Part shown: piece by piece, positions 42,373 to 52,030 of the stretch | How positions within the stretch are numbered: the first letter of the stretch is position 1 | Layout of the letters: every line of letters starts with the position of its first letter | From: Mesoflavibacter sp. | GTDB taxonomy: Bacteria > Pseudomonadota > Alphaproteobacteria > UBA8366 > Aestuariispiraceae | NCBI GenBank assembly: GCA_017792345.1 | Contig: CP051228.1 | Coordinates: 2,494,501 to 2,558,500 of the forward strand | Direction of reading: 5' to 3' | DNA: 64,000 nt | Notes under the pieces: model-generated | Databases searched by the model: none | Told to the model about the DNA's origin: nothing | Seen by the model: only the letters and a program-made list of their open reading frames with translations | Translations under genes and position numbers: made by a program

Positions 42373-43419
42373 ATGAAAGGCTTGAGATTTCATCTGATCG
42401 CGCTGACCGTCTTGGCAGCAATACTGTCCCTGGCGCCGCAGATCGTTCCTGGTGCGGGAGAAGCCCTGGCACAGGCCCAGGGACAAGTTCCGGGCGACGC
42501 CCTGGGCAATTCCAGCGATTCCGAACTTTGGCGCGCCGTCCGGGCCGGGGAAGGCAATCTGATTCAGGCGGAGGGCAGCACCTGGCGGGCGCTGCGCAAC
42601 GGCCCCCTGTCCACCTATGGCGTCTGGGCTGTTGCCGGCATGCTGTTCCTGCTGGCGGCCTTCTTCCTGTTCCGCGGCCGGATCAAGATTGAACATGGCG
42701 CCGCGGGCACCACGATCGAGCGGTTCAATTTGATCGAACGCTGCGGTCATTGGCTGACTGCCGGATCCTTCATCATTCTGGCGATTACCGGCCTGAATGT
42801 TCTCTATGGCCGCTACATTCTGATCCCCGTGATCGGCAAGGACGCATTCGCCGTGATCACGCTGGCGGGCAAGTGGCTGCACAACTGGGTCGCCTTCGCC
42901 TTCATGGCGGGTCTGGTGATCATTTTCGTTATGTGGGTCGTCCACAATATTCCCAGCCGACACGACCTGAAATGGATCGCGCAGGCCGGCGGCTTGTTCT
43001 CGAAAGGGGTTCATCCCCCGGCCAAGAAGTTCAATGCCGGTCAGAAACTGGTCTTCTGGATCACGATCCTGGGCGGCCTGTCGTTGAGCCTGTCCGGCTG
43101 GGCCTTGCTGGATCCATTCACCACCAGCATGTTCGCTGACACGTTTGCGCTGCTGAACGTCTTTGGTCTCGGCTTGCCGACCGATCTGACGCCGATGCAG
43201 GAACAGCAGATGGCGCAGCTTTGGCATTCGGTCGTGTCGATGTTCATGATCGCGGTCATCCTGGCCCATATCTATATCGGGTCCCTGGGCATGGAAGGCG
43301 CCTTCGACGCGATGGGAACTGGTCAGGTCGATCTGAACTGGGCCAAGGAGCACCATTCGCTCTGGGTCGAAGAAGTGCAGTCGCAATCCACCTCCGGCAA
43401 GCACGCGCCGGCGGAGTAA
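42373..43419 (+). CDS. fdhC: Formate dehydrogenase cytochrome b subunit
   Basis: Membrane gamma subunit of 348 residues that passes electrons from FdhB to quinone through b hemes. An N-terminal signal (LIALTVLAAILSLAPQ) precedes a periplasmic segment. Five hydrophobic helices then follow, around residues 80, 125, 165, 225 and 285. Heme ligand histidines are expected in IERCGHWLTAGSF, LHNWVAFAF and LAHIYIGSLGMEGAFDAMG, the latter being characteristic of FdnI/FdhC. The ATG at 42373 has GGAGG upstream; the earlier frame extension has no signal. The C-terminal tail is cytoplasmic. Confidence 0.93.
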   Translation: MKGLRFHLIALTVLAAILSLAPQIVPGAGEALAQAQGQVPGDALGNSSDSELWRAVRAGEGNLIQAEGSTWRALRNGPLSTYGVWAVAGMLFLLAAFFLFRGRIKIEHGAAGTTIERFNLIERCGHWLTAGSFIILAITGLNVLYGRYILIPVIGKDAFAVITLAGKWLHNWVAFAFMAGLVIIFVMWVVHNIPSRHDLKWIAQAGGLFSKGVHPPAKKFNAGQKLVFWITILGGLSLSLSGWALLDPFTTSMFADTFALLNVFGLGLPTDLTPMQEQQMAQLWHSVVSMFMIAVILAHIYIGSLGMEGAFDAMGTGQVDLNWAKEHHSLWVEEVQSQSTSGKHAPAE

Positions 43420-43461
43420 CGCGGAGAACGGTGCCGCGGGCATGGGCGGAATGGTGTGTTC

Positions 43462-44832
<1,371 letters not shown>

Positions 44833-44946
44833 ACTTTCACGCTGAAGTTTCGGCCTTCCGTTTTTCTCAATCGAATTATCACTTTGTTAAGGCATCGCTG
44901 ATACCCAGAGGCGGGGTGATCGGGAGACTTTGGGTGAGAGAGAAAA

Positions 44947-46161
44947 ATGGCACCGACTCATTCCGAATTCGTGACTTCGACCGTGACCGCCTTGCGCGCG
45001 CAACTGCGCAGCAGCGACGCCGAGAGACGGCGCGGAATTCTGGAGGACCTGCTGACCTTGATGCGCGACCTGAAGTCGTCGCGGCATCCGGCGGCCGGGC
45101 CGCTGGCCGCCGCTGTCGGCCGGGACATAATCCCGCTTTTCGGTGCCGAACCGCAGGACTCCGACCGGTACCGGTATGAGCGTGAGGAAGAGATTGTCGC
45201 AGACACCGTCGCAGAACGGGCCGCGGCAGCGATGGCGGTGTTTCGTGCCACCGACTATTTCCAGGATCCGATCCCCTATGCGGCGGCCTTCCGCTTTTGG
45301 AATGCGCCCTGTTTCTTGTCACCCGAGTTCGAAAATGGATTGCGGCAGCTCTTCCTCGATGCCCTGCGCAACTCCGGACGTGGACGCGAGGCGGAGACGG
45401 CCCTCTACAAGCCCTTGGCCGATGTCGCGGAGGATGCCGATGCCCTGGCCGCGACCAAAGAGTCGCTCGGCGTGCAAGCTGTCGGGTATGTGCTGGAAAC
45501 TCTAGCAATCATCCGAAAGAACGACCCGCCATTCCAGTATCTGTGCCTGGAACGCCTGAAGACGCATTCGATCGAGAACCGGTACCACCTATACAACGAC
45601 CTCGATTTTGCTTTCCTGGAATCGATGATCCAACTGCCGCAGATTCAGGTGCAGCGTATCCACAAGAAGATCCAGGAGGCTTGGGACCGGAAACTTCCTT
45701 CCGAGAAGTTCGTGGCCCAATTGGAGGCATTGGCGGACGAGGCGGATGCCTATGTCTTGGATTGCGCGATCCTGTCCGCCTTCTATCACCGCCAGGGGTG
45801 CCGGCTGGATTTCAAATCGCTGTATCGCATCTTGATCGGCACGAACCGCAATATTGATGTTTCGCGTTCGCTGCGCCCGGTGCTGACCGGGGAGTTGATG
45901 CGCATTCCGAACCGCCTTGCTTACGAGCTGGCGGAAGGCGACGCCGACCAGGCGCCCTACCGTTTCGGGTTGCTGGTCGCTGTTCTGACGGCGATCGGTC
46001 GTGCAAATCTGCCAGGGCTGGAGGATCAGATTCTGGCTTTGATCTGGGGGCGGGATGAGTATCGCGGTCTGATCGACTGGATCAATCAAGGCTATCCGGC
46101 CGACGCCCTGCCGGAAATGATCGACCCGCCTCAGGTCGCTCCGCGCCGCGCCTATGGATGA
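44947..46161 (+). CDS. Unknown protein, 404 aa
   Basis: A soluble, mainly helical protein of 404 residues without signal peptide or membrane segment. The N-terminal third is charged and Arg/Ala-rich (QLRSSDAERRRGILEDLL). Further on it has aromatic patches (FRATDYFQDPIPYAAAFRFWN) and a C-terminal helical domain (RLAYELAEGDADQAPYRFG). I do not recognise a family. The ATG at 44947 follows GAGAGAGAAAA, a weak purine-rich site. It lies after the formate island in the same direction, 114 bp away, and is probably not part of it. Confidence 0.78.
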   Translation: MAPTHSEFVTSTVTALRAQLRSSDAERRRGILEDLLTLMRDLKSSRHPAAGPLAAAVGRDIIPLFGAEPQDSDRYRYEREEEIVADTVAERAAAAMAVFRATDYFQDPIPYAAAFRFWNAPCFLSPEFENGLRQLFLDALRNSGRGREAETALYKPLADVAEDADALAATKESLGVQAVGYVLETLAIIRKNDPPFQYLCLERLKTHSIENRYHLYNDLDFAFLESMIQLPQIQVQRIHKKIQEAWDRKLPSEKFVAQLEALADEADAYVLDCAILSAFYHRQGCRLDFKSLYRILIGTNRNIDVSRSLRPVLTGELMRIPNRLAYELAEGDADQAPYRFGLLVAVLTAIGRANLPGLEDQILALIWGRDEYRGLIDWINQGYPADALPEMIDPPQVAPRRAYG

Positions 46162-46230
46162 CCGTTCCGCACAGGGGATAGCGCCCACCGTTGCGACTTG
46201 CAGGGGAACGCCCTAAACAGGACCCTTGGG

Positions 46231-47409
46231 ATGCGCGGAGCCGGGGGGCGGGCGGTGAACAGACAGGCGGTTTCGGATTTGCCGAAATGGGCAATCGCGC
46301 TGGCGGCGGCCTTGTCCGTCGCGCTTGTCGCCTATGCGCTGCTAAAACCCAAATACGGCTGGGACGTCACGACCTATGTCGGTTGCGCCTTTCACGCGCT
46401 GGATGGGACCGATTGGTCCGAAACCCATGCGAAGACCTATGCCTATCTGAGCGACCGCTTTCCGGAAGCGGTTTTTCGGGAGATGACGACATCCCCACCG
46501 GGGATCAGCACATATCGTTCGATCATCGCGACCGATCCCGAAGCCTATCGTCAACGGCTCAGTGCGTCTTGCTACAAGATCGGGTTCATGGCGCCGGTGA
46601 TCGTGCTGACCGCCGCAGGGATGGACGTTTTCCTGGCGACACGGGTGAGTGCGGCCGTGCCGGCGGGACTATTCCTGTTCATCGCGGCCTTGTGGATCAG
46701 TCGGAAGATTCCGCCGGCCTGGGCCCTGCCTCTGGCGGCGCTGTGTGCCTGGACCGGCCTGCTGCAGACGGCGCGCTATGAATATCCGGACGGGCTGACC
46801 GCGCTCTGTGTCGGCGGTGCGGTGATTGCGTTCGCCTCCACCCGAATTCGTCTCGCCTGTGCGTTGTTCCTGGCGGCGATGGTGGTGCGCGCCGATGCCA
46901 TCGTCTATTTCGGGATGTTCCTGTTCTTCGCGGTCTTCATCGCCGCGCCGGAGCGCCGCCTGCGGTTCTGGGAATCGGTGAACTGGGGAATCGCGGCCCT
47001 CTGCCTATGGGCGGTGGTCTCCAAGACCATGACGACTCCCAGCTATGCTGCCGCCTTTCATCACAGCTTCATCGCCAACAATCCCTATCTCCTCGATTTC
47101 GACGGCACGCTGACTTTCGAAGTCTATTGGGAGGTACTGATCCGGCAGATCGGTGTCGTCGCGGGCAAGAGCGCGAAATACCCGGCGCTGATCGTCATGG
47201 CCCTGGCGGCGGCCGCTCTGTCCTGGCGGAGTCGCGCGCTGCGGGTTCAGGGCGAGGTGGCACTGGTGTGCCTTATGATGGTCAGCTTCCATTTCCTCTT
47301 CATTCCGTGGTTCGATACGCGGTATTACGCGGCGCCCTATTTCCTGATCGCCGCAGCGTTCGGAATCGTGCTGTATCGGCGGATCGCCCAGCGCGTCGCT
47401 GCGGGATAA
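46231..47409 (+). CDS. Polytopic membrane protein, GT-C-like
   Basis: Integral membrane protein of 392 residues with roughly nine or ten hydrophobic segments (for example WAIALAAALSVALVAYALL at the start and FLIAAAFGIVLY at the end). A first periplasmic loop contains acidic and aromatic residues (KYGWDVTTYVG...DWSETHAKTYAYL) as in GT-C-fold glycosyl- or mannosyl-transferases. There is no clear catalytic DD motif, so this is only a resemblance. Start is uncertain: ATG 46231, with GTG 46255 or TTG 46198 as alternatives. It is followed 26 bp later by a sulfotransferase, suggesting a shared role in decorating a surface glycan or lipid. Confidence 0.75.
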   Translation: MRGAGGRAVNRQAVSDLPKWAIALAAALSVALVAYALLKPKYGWDVTTYVGCAFHALDGTDWSETHAKTYAYLSDRFPEAVFREMTTSPPGISTYRSIIATDPEAYRQRLSASCYKIGFMAPVIVLTAAGMDVFLATRVSAAVPAGLFLFIAALWISRKIPPAWALPLAALCAWTGLLQTARYEYPDGLTALCVGGAVIAFASTRIRLACALFLAAMVVRADAIVYFGMFLFFAVFIAAPERRLRFWESVNWGIAALCLWAVVSKTMTTPSYAAAFHHSFIANNPYLLDFDGTLTFEVYWEVLIRQIGVVAGKSAKYPALIVMALAAAALSWRSRALRVQGEVALVCLMMVSFHFLFIPWFDTRYYAAPYFLIAAAFGIVLYRRIAQRVAAG

Positions 47410-47435
47410 GCCGCGCCGTCAATCCCGGGAGTAGA

Positions 47436-48248
47436 ATGTCAAAGTCCAACCGCCTCAATTCTGACTGGCAACGGCATCATCGCAGTCTGAAAGCGTGGAA
47501 CCAGGCGATGGGCCGCTGGTCCCGCTGGCTGGTACCGCGTCTGTTTGCCCGGCGCGACTATATATTTGTCGCCGCCCTGCCGAAGTCGGGGTCGACGCTG
47601 TTGAACAATGCCCTGATCCGCCTGACCGGCCATTTTCCCCATCCGTTATGCGATCACCATCTGCATGAACAGAACATCATGCACAGCCGTCTGATCGACA
47701 GTTGGGGCTTCCGATCCATCGCGACCCAACACACTTTGGCGACGCCGCTGAATGTCGACTATCTGGGGCAGTTCGGGATCCGGCCGGTCGTTCTGGTCCG
47801 CGATATCTTCGACGCGGCGGTGTCTTTGCGCGACCATACCCAGCGCGAGGCGCTGGCGACGGCGACCTTCCTGCCGCCGCCCGGTTATCCCGCGATGAAC
47901 GATGCGGAGAAACTGGACGCGATCGTCGATCTGGCTCTGCCCTGGCATCTGTCCTTCGTCGCGTCCTGGCAGGCCGCGCCGCTGGATGTGCTGACGATTT
48001 CCTATGAGGAGATGATGCGCGACCCACAGGCGGTTCTTGGAAAGGTTCTGAACCATATCGGCCTGCCGGACTTGCAAGCCGAGACCGCCTCCGCCTGGCA
48101 GGGGGCTGCAAGCGACGACGACACGCGCCGCAATGTCGGCCGCATCGGCCGGGGTCGCGCCGAATTCAGCGCCGAACAGACCGAACGCCTGCGTCGGCTG
48201 ACGGCGCGATACCCGGAAACGGATTTCTCAATCATCGGGCTGGATTAG
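47436..48248 (+). CDS. Sulfotransferase family protein
   Basis: Cytoplasmic sulfotransferase of 270 residues that would use PAPS as donor. The 5'-phosphosulfate loop is FVAALPKSGSTLLNNALIRL near residue 45. The 3'-phosphate site is VVLVRDIFDAAVSLRDH near residue 115. LTISYEEMMRDPQAVLGKVL is the usual third helix. The ATG at 47436 has GGGAG 5 nt upstream. The acceptor is unknown; the preceding membrane protein may make it. Confidence 0.85.
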   Translation: MSKSNRLNSDWQRHHRSLKAWNQAMGRWSRWLVPRLFARRDYIFVAALPKSGSTLLNNALIRLTGHFPHPLCDHHLHEQNIMHSRLIDSWGFRSIATQHTLATPLNVDYLGQFGIRPVVLVRDIFDAAVSLRDHTQREALATATFLPPPGYPAMNDAEKLDAIVDLALPWHLSFVASWQAAPLDVLTISYEEMMRDPQAVLGKVLNHIGLPDLQAETASAWQGAASDDDTRRNVGRIGRGRAEFSAEQTERLRRLTARYPETDFSIIGLD

Positions 48249-48286
48249 TTGGGCGAAGCCCTGTTTACTCGCCGGTCTGAAGCCAC

Positions 48287-48318
48287 AAAAAAATTACCCC
48301 CAAGCAAAAGCTTGGGGG
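48287..48318 (-). terminator. Intrinsic terminator of the minus-strand RNA
   Basis: A perfect 9-bp stem, CCCCCAAGC (48297-48305) with GCTTGGGGG (48310-48318), and a 4-nt loop. On the minus strand it is followed by TAA and seven T residues (48293-48287). No U-run exists on the plus side, so it terminates transcription moving leftward. Confidence 0.8.
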
Positions 48319-48414
48319 CAAGTTGAACAGGGAGGCTTCACGTCTGGGAGACGTAGGGCCGAGCCGATAGGGACATCGGTCGGCGTCGCTGCAATGCAGC
48401 AACTGAAGCACCCT
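48287..48414 (-). ncRNA. Predicted structured small RNA (four-way junction), unassigned
   Basis: Minus-strand RNA of about 128 nt. A closing stem pairs AGGG/GCTTC (48329-48332, 48335-48339) with GAAGC/CCCT (48405-48409, 48411-48414). It encloses three adjacent hairpins: 48385-48403 (8 bp, 3-nt loop), 48358-48384 (5+5 bp with one unpaired base between) and 48340-48354 (6 bp, 3-nt loop). The terminator follows. Two hairpin loops and the 3' side of the closing stem expose C-rich UCCC or CCUCCC sequences, like anti-Shine-Dalgarno motifs of alphaproteobacterial sRNAs. It does not match the SRP RNA, RNase P RNA or tmRNA signatures I know. 6S RNA is not excluded. It has no coding frame of note. Confidence 0.6.
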
Positions 48415-48653
48415 CTACATAGGCGTCTTGGACGGCTGCGCCTAGCGCCCAAAACGTCACACCCGACATGCGCTTATTGCATGGCTGATCGGTTTGACCC
48501 GCGCGATTCGCTTTGTATGGGAATAAACACCTGAAATTAGGGGAATTTTGCGTGCCGACGGGTCAGGCCGGCGCATCAACCGGCCTGTTGCCGAAATATC
48601 ACATTTATTCGATTTTCTGGAAGTGAGGCCGAAACTTGGCCTTTTCCGGCGGT

Positions 48654-49058
48654 TTAGAGCGTCGTGAACCGGGCCCGGACGCCGCGTTCGATGCCGGTGC
48701 AGATCAGCCGGTCCAGTTCAAGCTTCTGCCGGATCATCTGCAGCAGATTGAGCTCCTCCTCGGAGGCCTCCAGATCCGCGGCGGCGACTTCGACGGCCAG
48801 CGCATAGGCGGTTTCGCGCAGCTTGACCGGCAGACCGTCCTTCATCTCCTCGATGATCAGGTCGATACCGTTCTCGTCTTCCAATTTCGCAAGACAGGCT
48901 TCGGCGATCTGGGAGAGTTTGGTCGCGTCGAAATCCCGGAAGATCGGCAGATGGGTGACGATCCGTCCGATCATGTCCATTTCCGATTGGGTCATGATCT
49001 CATCCGCGGCGGCCATCATGACCATTCCGTGGATCAGGGCTTCGTGCCGGTTCAGCAT
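48654..49058 (-). CDS. TerB-family tellurite-resistance-like protein
   Basis: Cytoplasmic helical protein of 134 residues. The TerB domain covers most of it, with the acidic metal-site-like pattern MVMMAAADEIMTQSEMDMIGRIV near the N-terminus and AVEVAAADLEASEEELNLLQMI repeating it near residue 95. Stand-alone TerB proteins are common in alphaproteobacteria and often unrelated to tellurite. No ter operon partners are nearby. A structured RNA lies downstream on the same strand and could be its 3' UTR or an independent transcript. Confidence 0.85.
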   Translation of the reverse strand: MLNRHEALIHGMVMMAAADEIMTQSEMDMIGRIVTHLPIFRDFDATKLSQIAEACLAKLEDENGIDLIIEEMKDGLPVKLRETAYALAVEVAAADLEASEEELNLLQMIRQKLELDRLICTGIERGVRARFTTL

Positions 49059-49167
49059 AGATGACGGCTCCTATGTGAATGAGTATCCGGCGGTTATTTC
49101 AATGACCCCCGCCCCCGTCAAGTCAAAGCGCATTGACGGGACGTTCTGCGGTGCGGGGGTTAACCCT

Positions 49168-49196
49168 TTGACAATCGTTTCCATGATATCACTATT
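49168..49196 (+). promoter_or_regulatory. Candidate sigma-70-type promoter for 49236/chemoreceptor
   Basis: A perfect -35 TTGACA (49168-49173) and ACTATT (49191-49196) are 17 nt apart, 40 bp upstream of the small membrane ORF. The -10 matches only partly. This is one of the few consensus -35 boxes in the window. Confidence 0.42.
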
Positions 49197-49235
49197 GCCG
49201 AGGGGGGGATAACCATCCCGACCGAAGGGCGCGGA

Positions 49236-49541
49236 GTGAGAGACTATCTTGTCGGATCTATAATGGCCGGAATAGGACTGGTCGTGCTGACCGTCCTTAC
49301 GTTCACCCCGCCACGCGATGCGACACAACTCGCGCTCGTTTTTCCGCCATGGCTTAGTCAGGAAGAGGTATTTGCCCGGATCGCAGATCTGGATGTGCGC
49401 CTCGTCCGTAATGGATATTCAGCGTCCGTGCTGATTGTCGATTTTTCCCATGACCCCGGACTGGGGCAAGCCGTACGCAAGCGGGCGCCCGTCGTCGCCG
49501 ATGCACGTGTCGTCGGGGCCTGTCTCGGCGCCAACTCGTGA
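49236..49541 (+). CDS. Small membrane-anchored hypothetical protein (101 aa)
   Basis: A 101-residue protein with one N-terminal helix ([15 protein letters not shown]) and a C-terminal globular part ([20 protein letters not shown], then [17 protein letters not shown]). GTG at 49236 with AAGGG 6 nt upstream is the likely start; ATG at 49263 is possible. It ends 19 bp before the chemoreceptor and probably shares its promoter. No family recognised. Confidence 0.6.
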   Translation: MRDYLVGSIMAGIGLVVLTVLTFTPPRDATQLALVFPPWLSQEEVFARIADLDVRLVRNGYSASVLIVDFSHDPGLGQAVRKRAPVVADARVVGACLGANS

Positions 49542-49560
49542 CAACCTAGGAATATCCGAA

Positions 49561-51030
49561 ATGTCCCAATCCAACCCGCTTTCCCTGGACACGATCCGGC
49601 GCGCTGCGACCCGCATGGCCGTTTGGTATCTCTGGCTTCATGTGCCTTTGATCGCGGCCGCGGCTTATTGGGTCGACACGGATTGGCTTGTGCCAAGCGC
49701 CCTGATGGCCGGGATCGCGGGGATCGTGACGCTGGATCGCTGGCGCAACCCCGTTGGTGAGAGCGTACAGATTTCGATGTCTGCCGGACTGGCCTTGGCT
49801 GTCGCGTTGATCGTTTATGTCTTCAGCGGGCATCCGTGGCAGATCGATATGCATATGTATTTCTTTGCCGCGCTGGCCCTGTCGGCGTCGTTCTGCAATT
49901 GGCGCGCCGTGATGACCTATGCGACGGTTGTGGCCCTGCATCACCTGTTGCTCAACTTCACTATTCCGGCGGCGGTGTTTCCGGAAGGTGCGGATTTCGG
50001 ACGGGTTGTCCTGCATGCCGTCGTTGTGGTGATACAGACCATTGCCCTGGTTTGGCTGGTCCGGACCATCGAACAATCTTTCCAATCGGCCGCGCGATCC
50101 TTGGAAGAGGCGCGCGCAGCCGAAGCGGAGACACAGCGCATGTCCGAGGCGCTTCGGGTCGCCGACCGGAAAGCGGTCGAGGAGCGGCAAGCGCGCCGGC
50201 GCGAACTGGCCTCGGCCTTCGATTCCGATGTCAACTCCGCGATCGCGGCGCTCAATGACGCAATGAACGACGCCCAGAAGGCGGTCGAAGATGCGATGGA
50301 ACTGAACTCCCAATCCGAGAACCGAAGTGCCGCCGCGGCCTCCGCCAGCGAACAGATGGCGCAGAACATCAAGACCGTAGCGGCCGCGTCGGAGGAGCTT
50401 GCGGCGAGCGCGTCCGAGATCGGCCGACGCATCTCCGAGATGTCGGCAATCGCCGATGAAGTGAGCGATGCGACGCGTCAAACAGCAGGAAAAGGGCGGT
50501 CGCTGTCCGAAAATTCGCGACGGATCGAAGAGGTGATCGGCCTGATTGCCGATATCGCCGAACAGACCAACCTACTGGCTCTGAACGCAACGATCGAAGC
50601 CGCCAGGGCCGGAGAGTCCGGGAAAGGCTTCGCGGTCGTGGCGAATGAGGTCAAGGGATTGGCGACGCAGACCGCCCGGGCGACCGAGGAGGTTCGGACC
50701 GAGGTCACCGCGATTGTCGAAGCCATCTCGGAAGTCGCCAATTCGCTCTCGGCCATGGACAAGAAGAACGCGGACCTGACCGAGATTTTCACAAGTATCG
50801 CGGCTTCGGTCGACCAGCAGATGGCGGCGACACAGGAAATTGCGCGCAACACCCAGGAGGCGGCGCTCGGCAGTGACGATCTGGGGCGGTCGGTCACGGA
50901 GGTTAAGGACGCGACGATGCAATCCGCGCTGCATATGCGGTCGGTTACGGGCCTGAACAAGAAACTGACCGTGATTACCCATTCTGTGGAGGAAAAGTCG
51001 GACGCTTTCCTGGAAGCGATTCGTGCATAG
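49561..51030 (+). CDS. Methyl-accepting chemotaxis protein
   Basis: Chemoreceptor of 489 residues. The N-terminal ~180 residues form about five or six hydrophobic helices with short loops (for example [20 protein letters not shown] and [16 protein letters not shown]) and no large periplasmic ligand domain, so sensing is within the membrane. A cytoplasmic coiled coil leads to the signalling hairpin [20 protein letters not shown] with [14 protein letters not shown]. No HAMP is obvious. There is no C-terminal CheR-binding pentapeptide: it ends AFLEAIRA. The ATG at 49561 fixes the first helix; an upstream in-frame start has no ribosome site. Confidence 0.92.
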   Translation: MSQSNPLSLDTIRRAATRMAVWYLWLHVPLIAAAAYWVDTDWLVPSALMAGIAGIVTLDRWRNPVGESVQISMSAGLALAVALIVYVFSGHPWQIDMHMYFFAALALSASFCNWRAVMTYATVVALHHLLLNFTIPAAVFPEGADFGRVVLHAVVVVIQTIALVWLVRTIEQSFQSAARSLEEARAAEAETQRMSEALRVADRKAVEERQARRRELASAFDSDVNSAIAALNDAMNDAQKAVEDAMELNSQSENRSAAAASASEQMAQNIKTVAAASEELAASASEIGRRISEMSAIADEVSDATRQTAGKGRSLSENSRRIEEVIGLIADIAEQTNLLALNATIEAARAGESGKGFAVVANEVKGLATQTARATEEVRTEVTAIVEAISEVANSLSAMDKKNADLTEIFTSIAASVDQQMAATQEIARNTQEAALGSDDLGRSVTEVKDATMQSALHMRSVTGLNKKLTVITHSVEEKSDAFLEAIRA

Positions 51031-51085
51031 GTGACGTGACGATCTTTCGCTCGACTTGACGCCTGTCCGCGGACATGGTGCGGCC

Positions 51086-52030
51086 ATGCAGGCATTGATC
51101 GACGTCTCCATTCCCGTCTTCGCCATTATCCTGGCCGGATATTTGGCGGGCCGGTTCAAGCTGCTGGGTCAGGATTCGACGGCGGCGCTGAACGGGTTCG
51201 TCTATTTTATCGCCCTGCCGGCGATGTTCCTGTCCTCCACCTCCCAGGCGCCGGTCGCGGATGTGCTGGATTGGCGGCTGCTGGCCGTGATCGGCGGGGG
51301 ATATTTCGCGACCGCGATACCGGTCGCCGTTATTGCCCGAATATTCTTCTCGAAACGGATCGGCGAAATCGGTCTGCACAGTGCGGCCTCGGTCTTCGCC
51401 AATACCGGCTATATGGGTATCCCGTTGGTGCTGACCGCCTTCGGCGCGGCGGCGACGAATGCGATGATCGCGACGGTTCTGGCCAATCTGTTCATCGTTC
51501 TGGGTATCGCCAGCGCGGTGATGGAGGTCGACCGCACCGGCGCGTCAGGTCCGCGGGTGATCGTCGATGCCGTCCGGGGCCTCGTACGCAGCCCGTTGCT
51601 CTGCGCCTGTGCGGCGGGGATGGTCCTATCCGCCTTGCAATGGACGATCCCGGGACCGGCGCTGAAATTTCTGGATCTCCTGGGGGCGTCGGCAGGTCCC
51701 TGCGCCCTGTTCGCAATGGGGTTGTTCCTGGTCGGCCAGTCGGTGCGGCGAGGGGCGGGGGAAGTCGCCTGGATTACCGTCGTGAAACTGGCGGTCCATC
51801 CTTTGGCGACGTGGCTGATCGCGCATTACCTGATACCGCTGGATCCGTTGGAGGAGGCGGTGGCGGTGATCATGGCGGCACTGCCGACCGGTGGCTTGAT
51901 TTTCGTTCTGGCGCAGCGCTATGGCGTTTACGTTCAGCGGGCGACGGCGGCGATCCTGGTCTCGACGATCGTTTCGATCGCCACCGTCTCCTTCGCCATT
52001 CAGCACTATGTGGATCTGATCGGACCCTAG
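51086..52030 (+). CDS. AEC-family (auxin efflux carrier-like) transporter
   Basis: Secondary transporter of 314 residues with about ten helices. Family features are the first-helix start DVSIPVFAIILAGYLAGRF, FVYFIALPAMFL, NTGYMGIPLVLTAFG and the C-terminal mirrored LPTGGLIFVLAQRYGV. Bacterial AEC proteins such as MdcF and YwkB are linked to malonate or malate transport; the substrate here is unknown. The ATG at 51086 is preferred over an upstream TTG. Its stop shares the bases CTAG with the convergent hydrolase gene. Confidence 0.88.
   Translation: MQALIDVSIPVFAIILAGYLAGRFKLLGQDSTAALNGFVYFIALPAMFLSSTSQAPVADVLDWRLLAVIGGGYFATAIPVAVIARIFFSKRIGEIGLHSAASVFANTGYMGIPLVLTAFGAAATNAMIATVLANLFIVLGIASAVMEVDRTGASGPRVIVDAVRGLVRSPLLCACAAGMVLSALQWTIPGPALKFLDLLGASAGPCALFAMGLFLVGQSVRRGAGEVAWITVVKLAVHPLATWLIAHYLIPLDPLEEAVAVIMAALPTGGLIFVLAQRYGVYVQRATAAILVSTIVSIATVSFAIQHYVDLIGP

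Larger units (their letters stand above)
48249..48653. other. Intergenic region with a structured RNA, sulfotransferase / terB
   Basis: A 405-base gap between convergent genes. Positions 48287-48414 hold the predicted minus-strand RNA described separately. Positions 48421-48443 carry a further dyad (AGGCG/CGCCT) that may be the 5' hairpin or part of its promoter. The remainder (48450-48653) is moderately AT-rich near 48510-48560, with no recognised gene. Confidence 0.6.

Noticed and set aside
44833-44885. Terminator after the WD40-cytochrome gene
   Set aside because: Only a 5-bp stem (AACTT/AAGTT) is present and the T-run lies 11 nt away, too weak to call.
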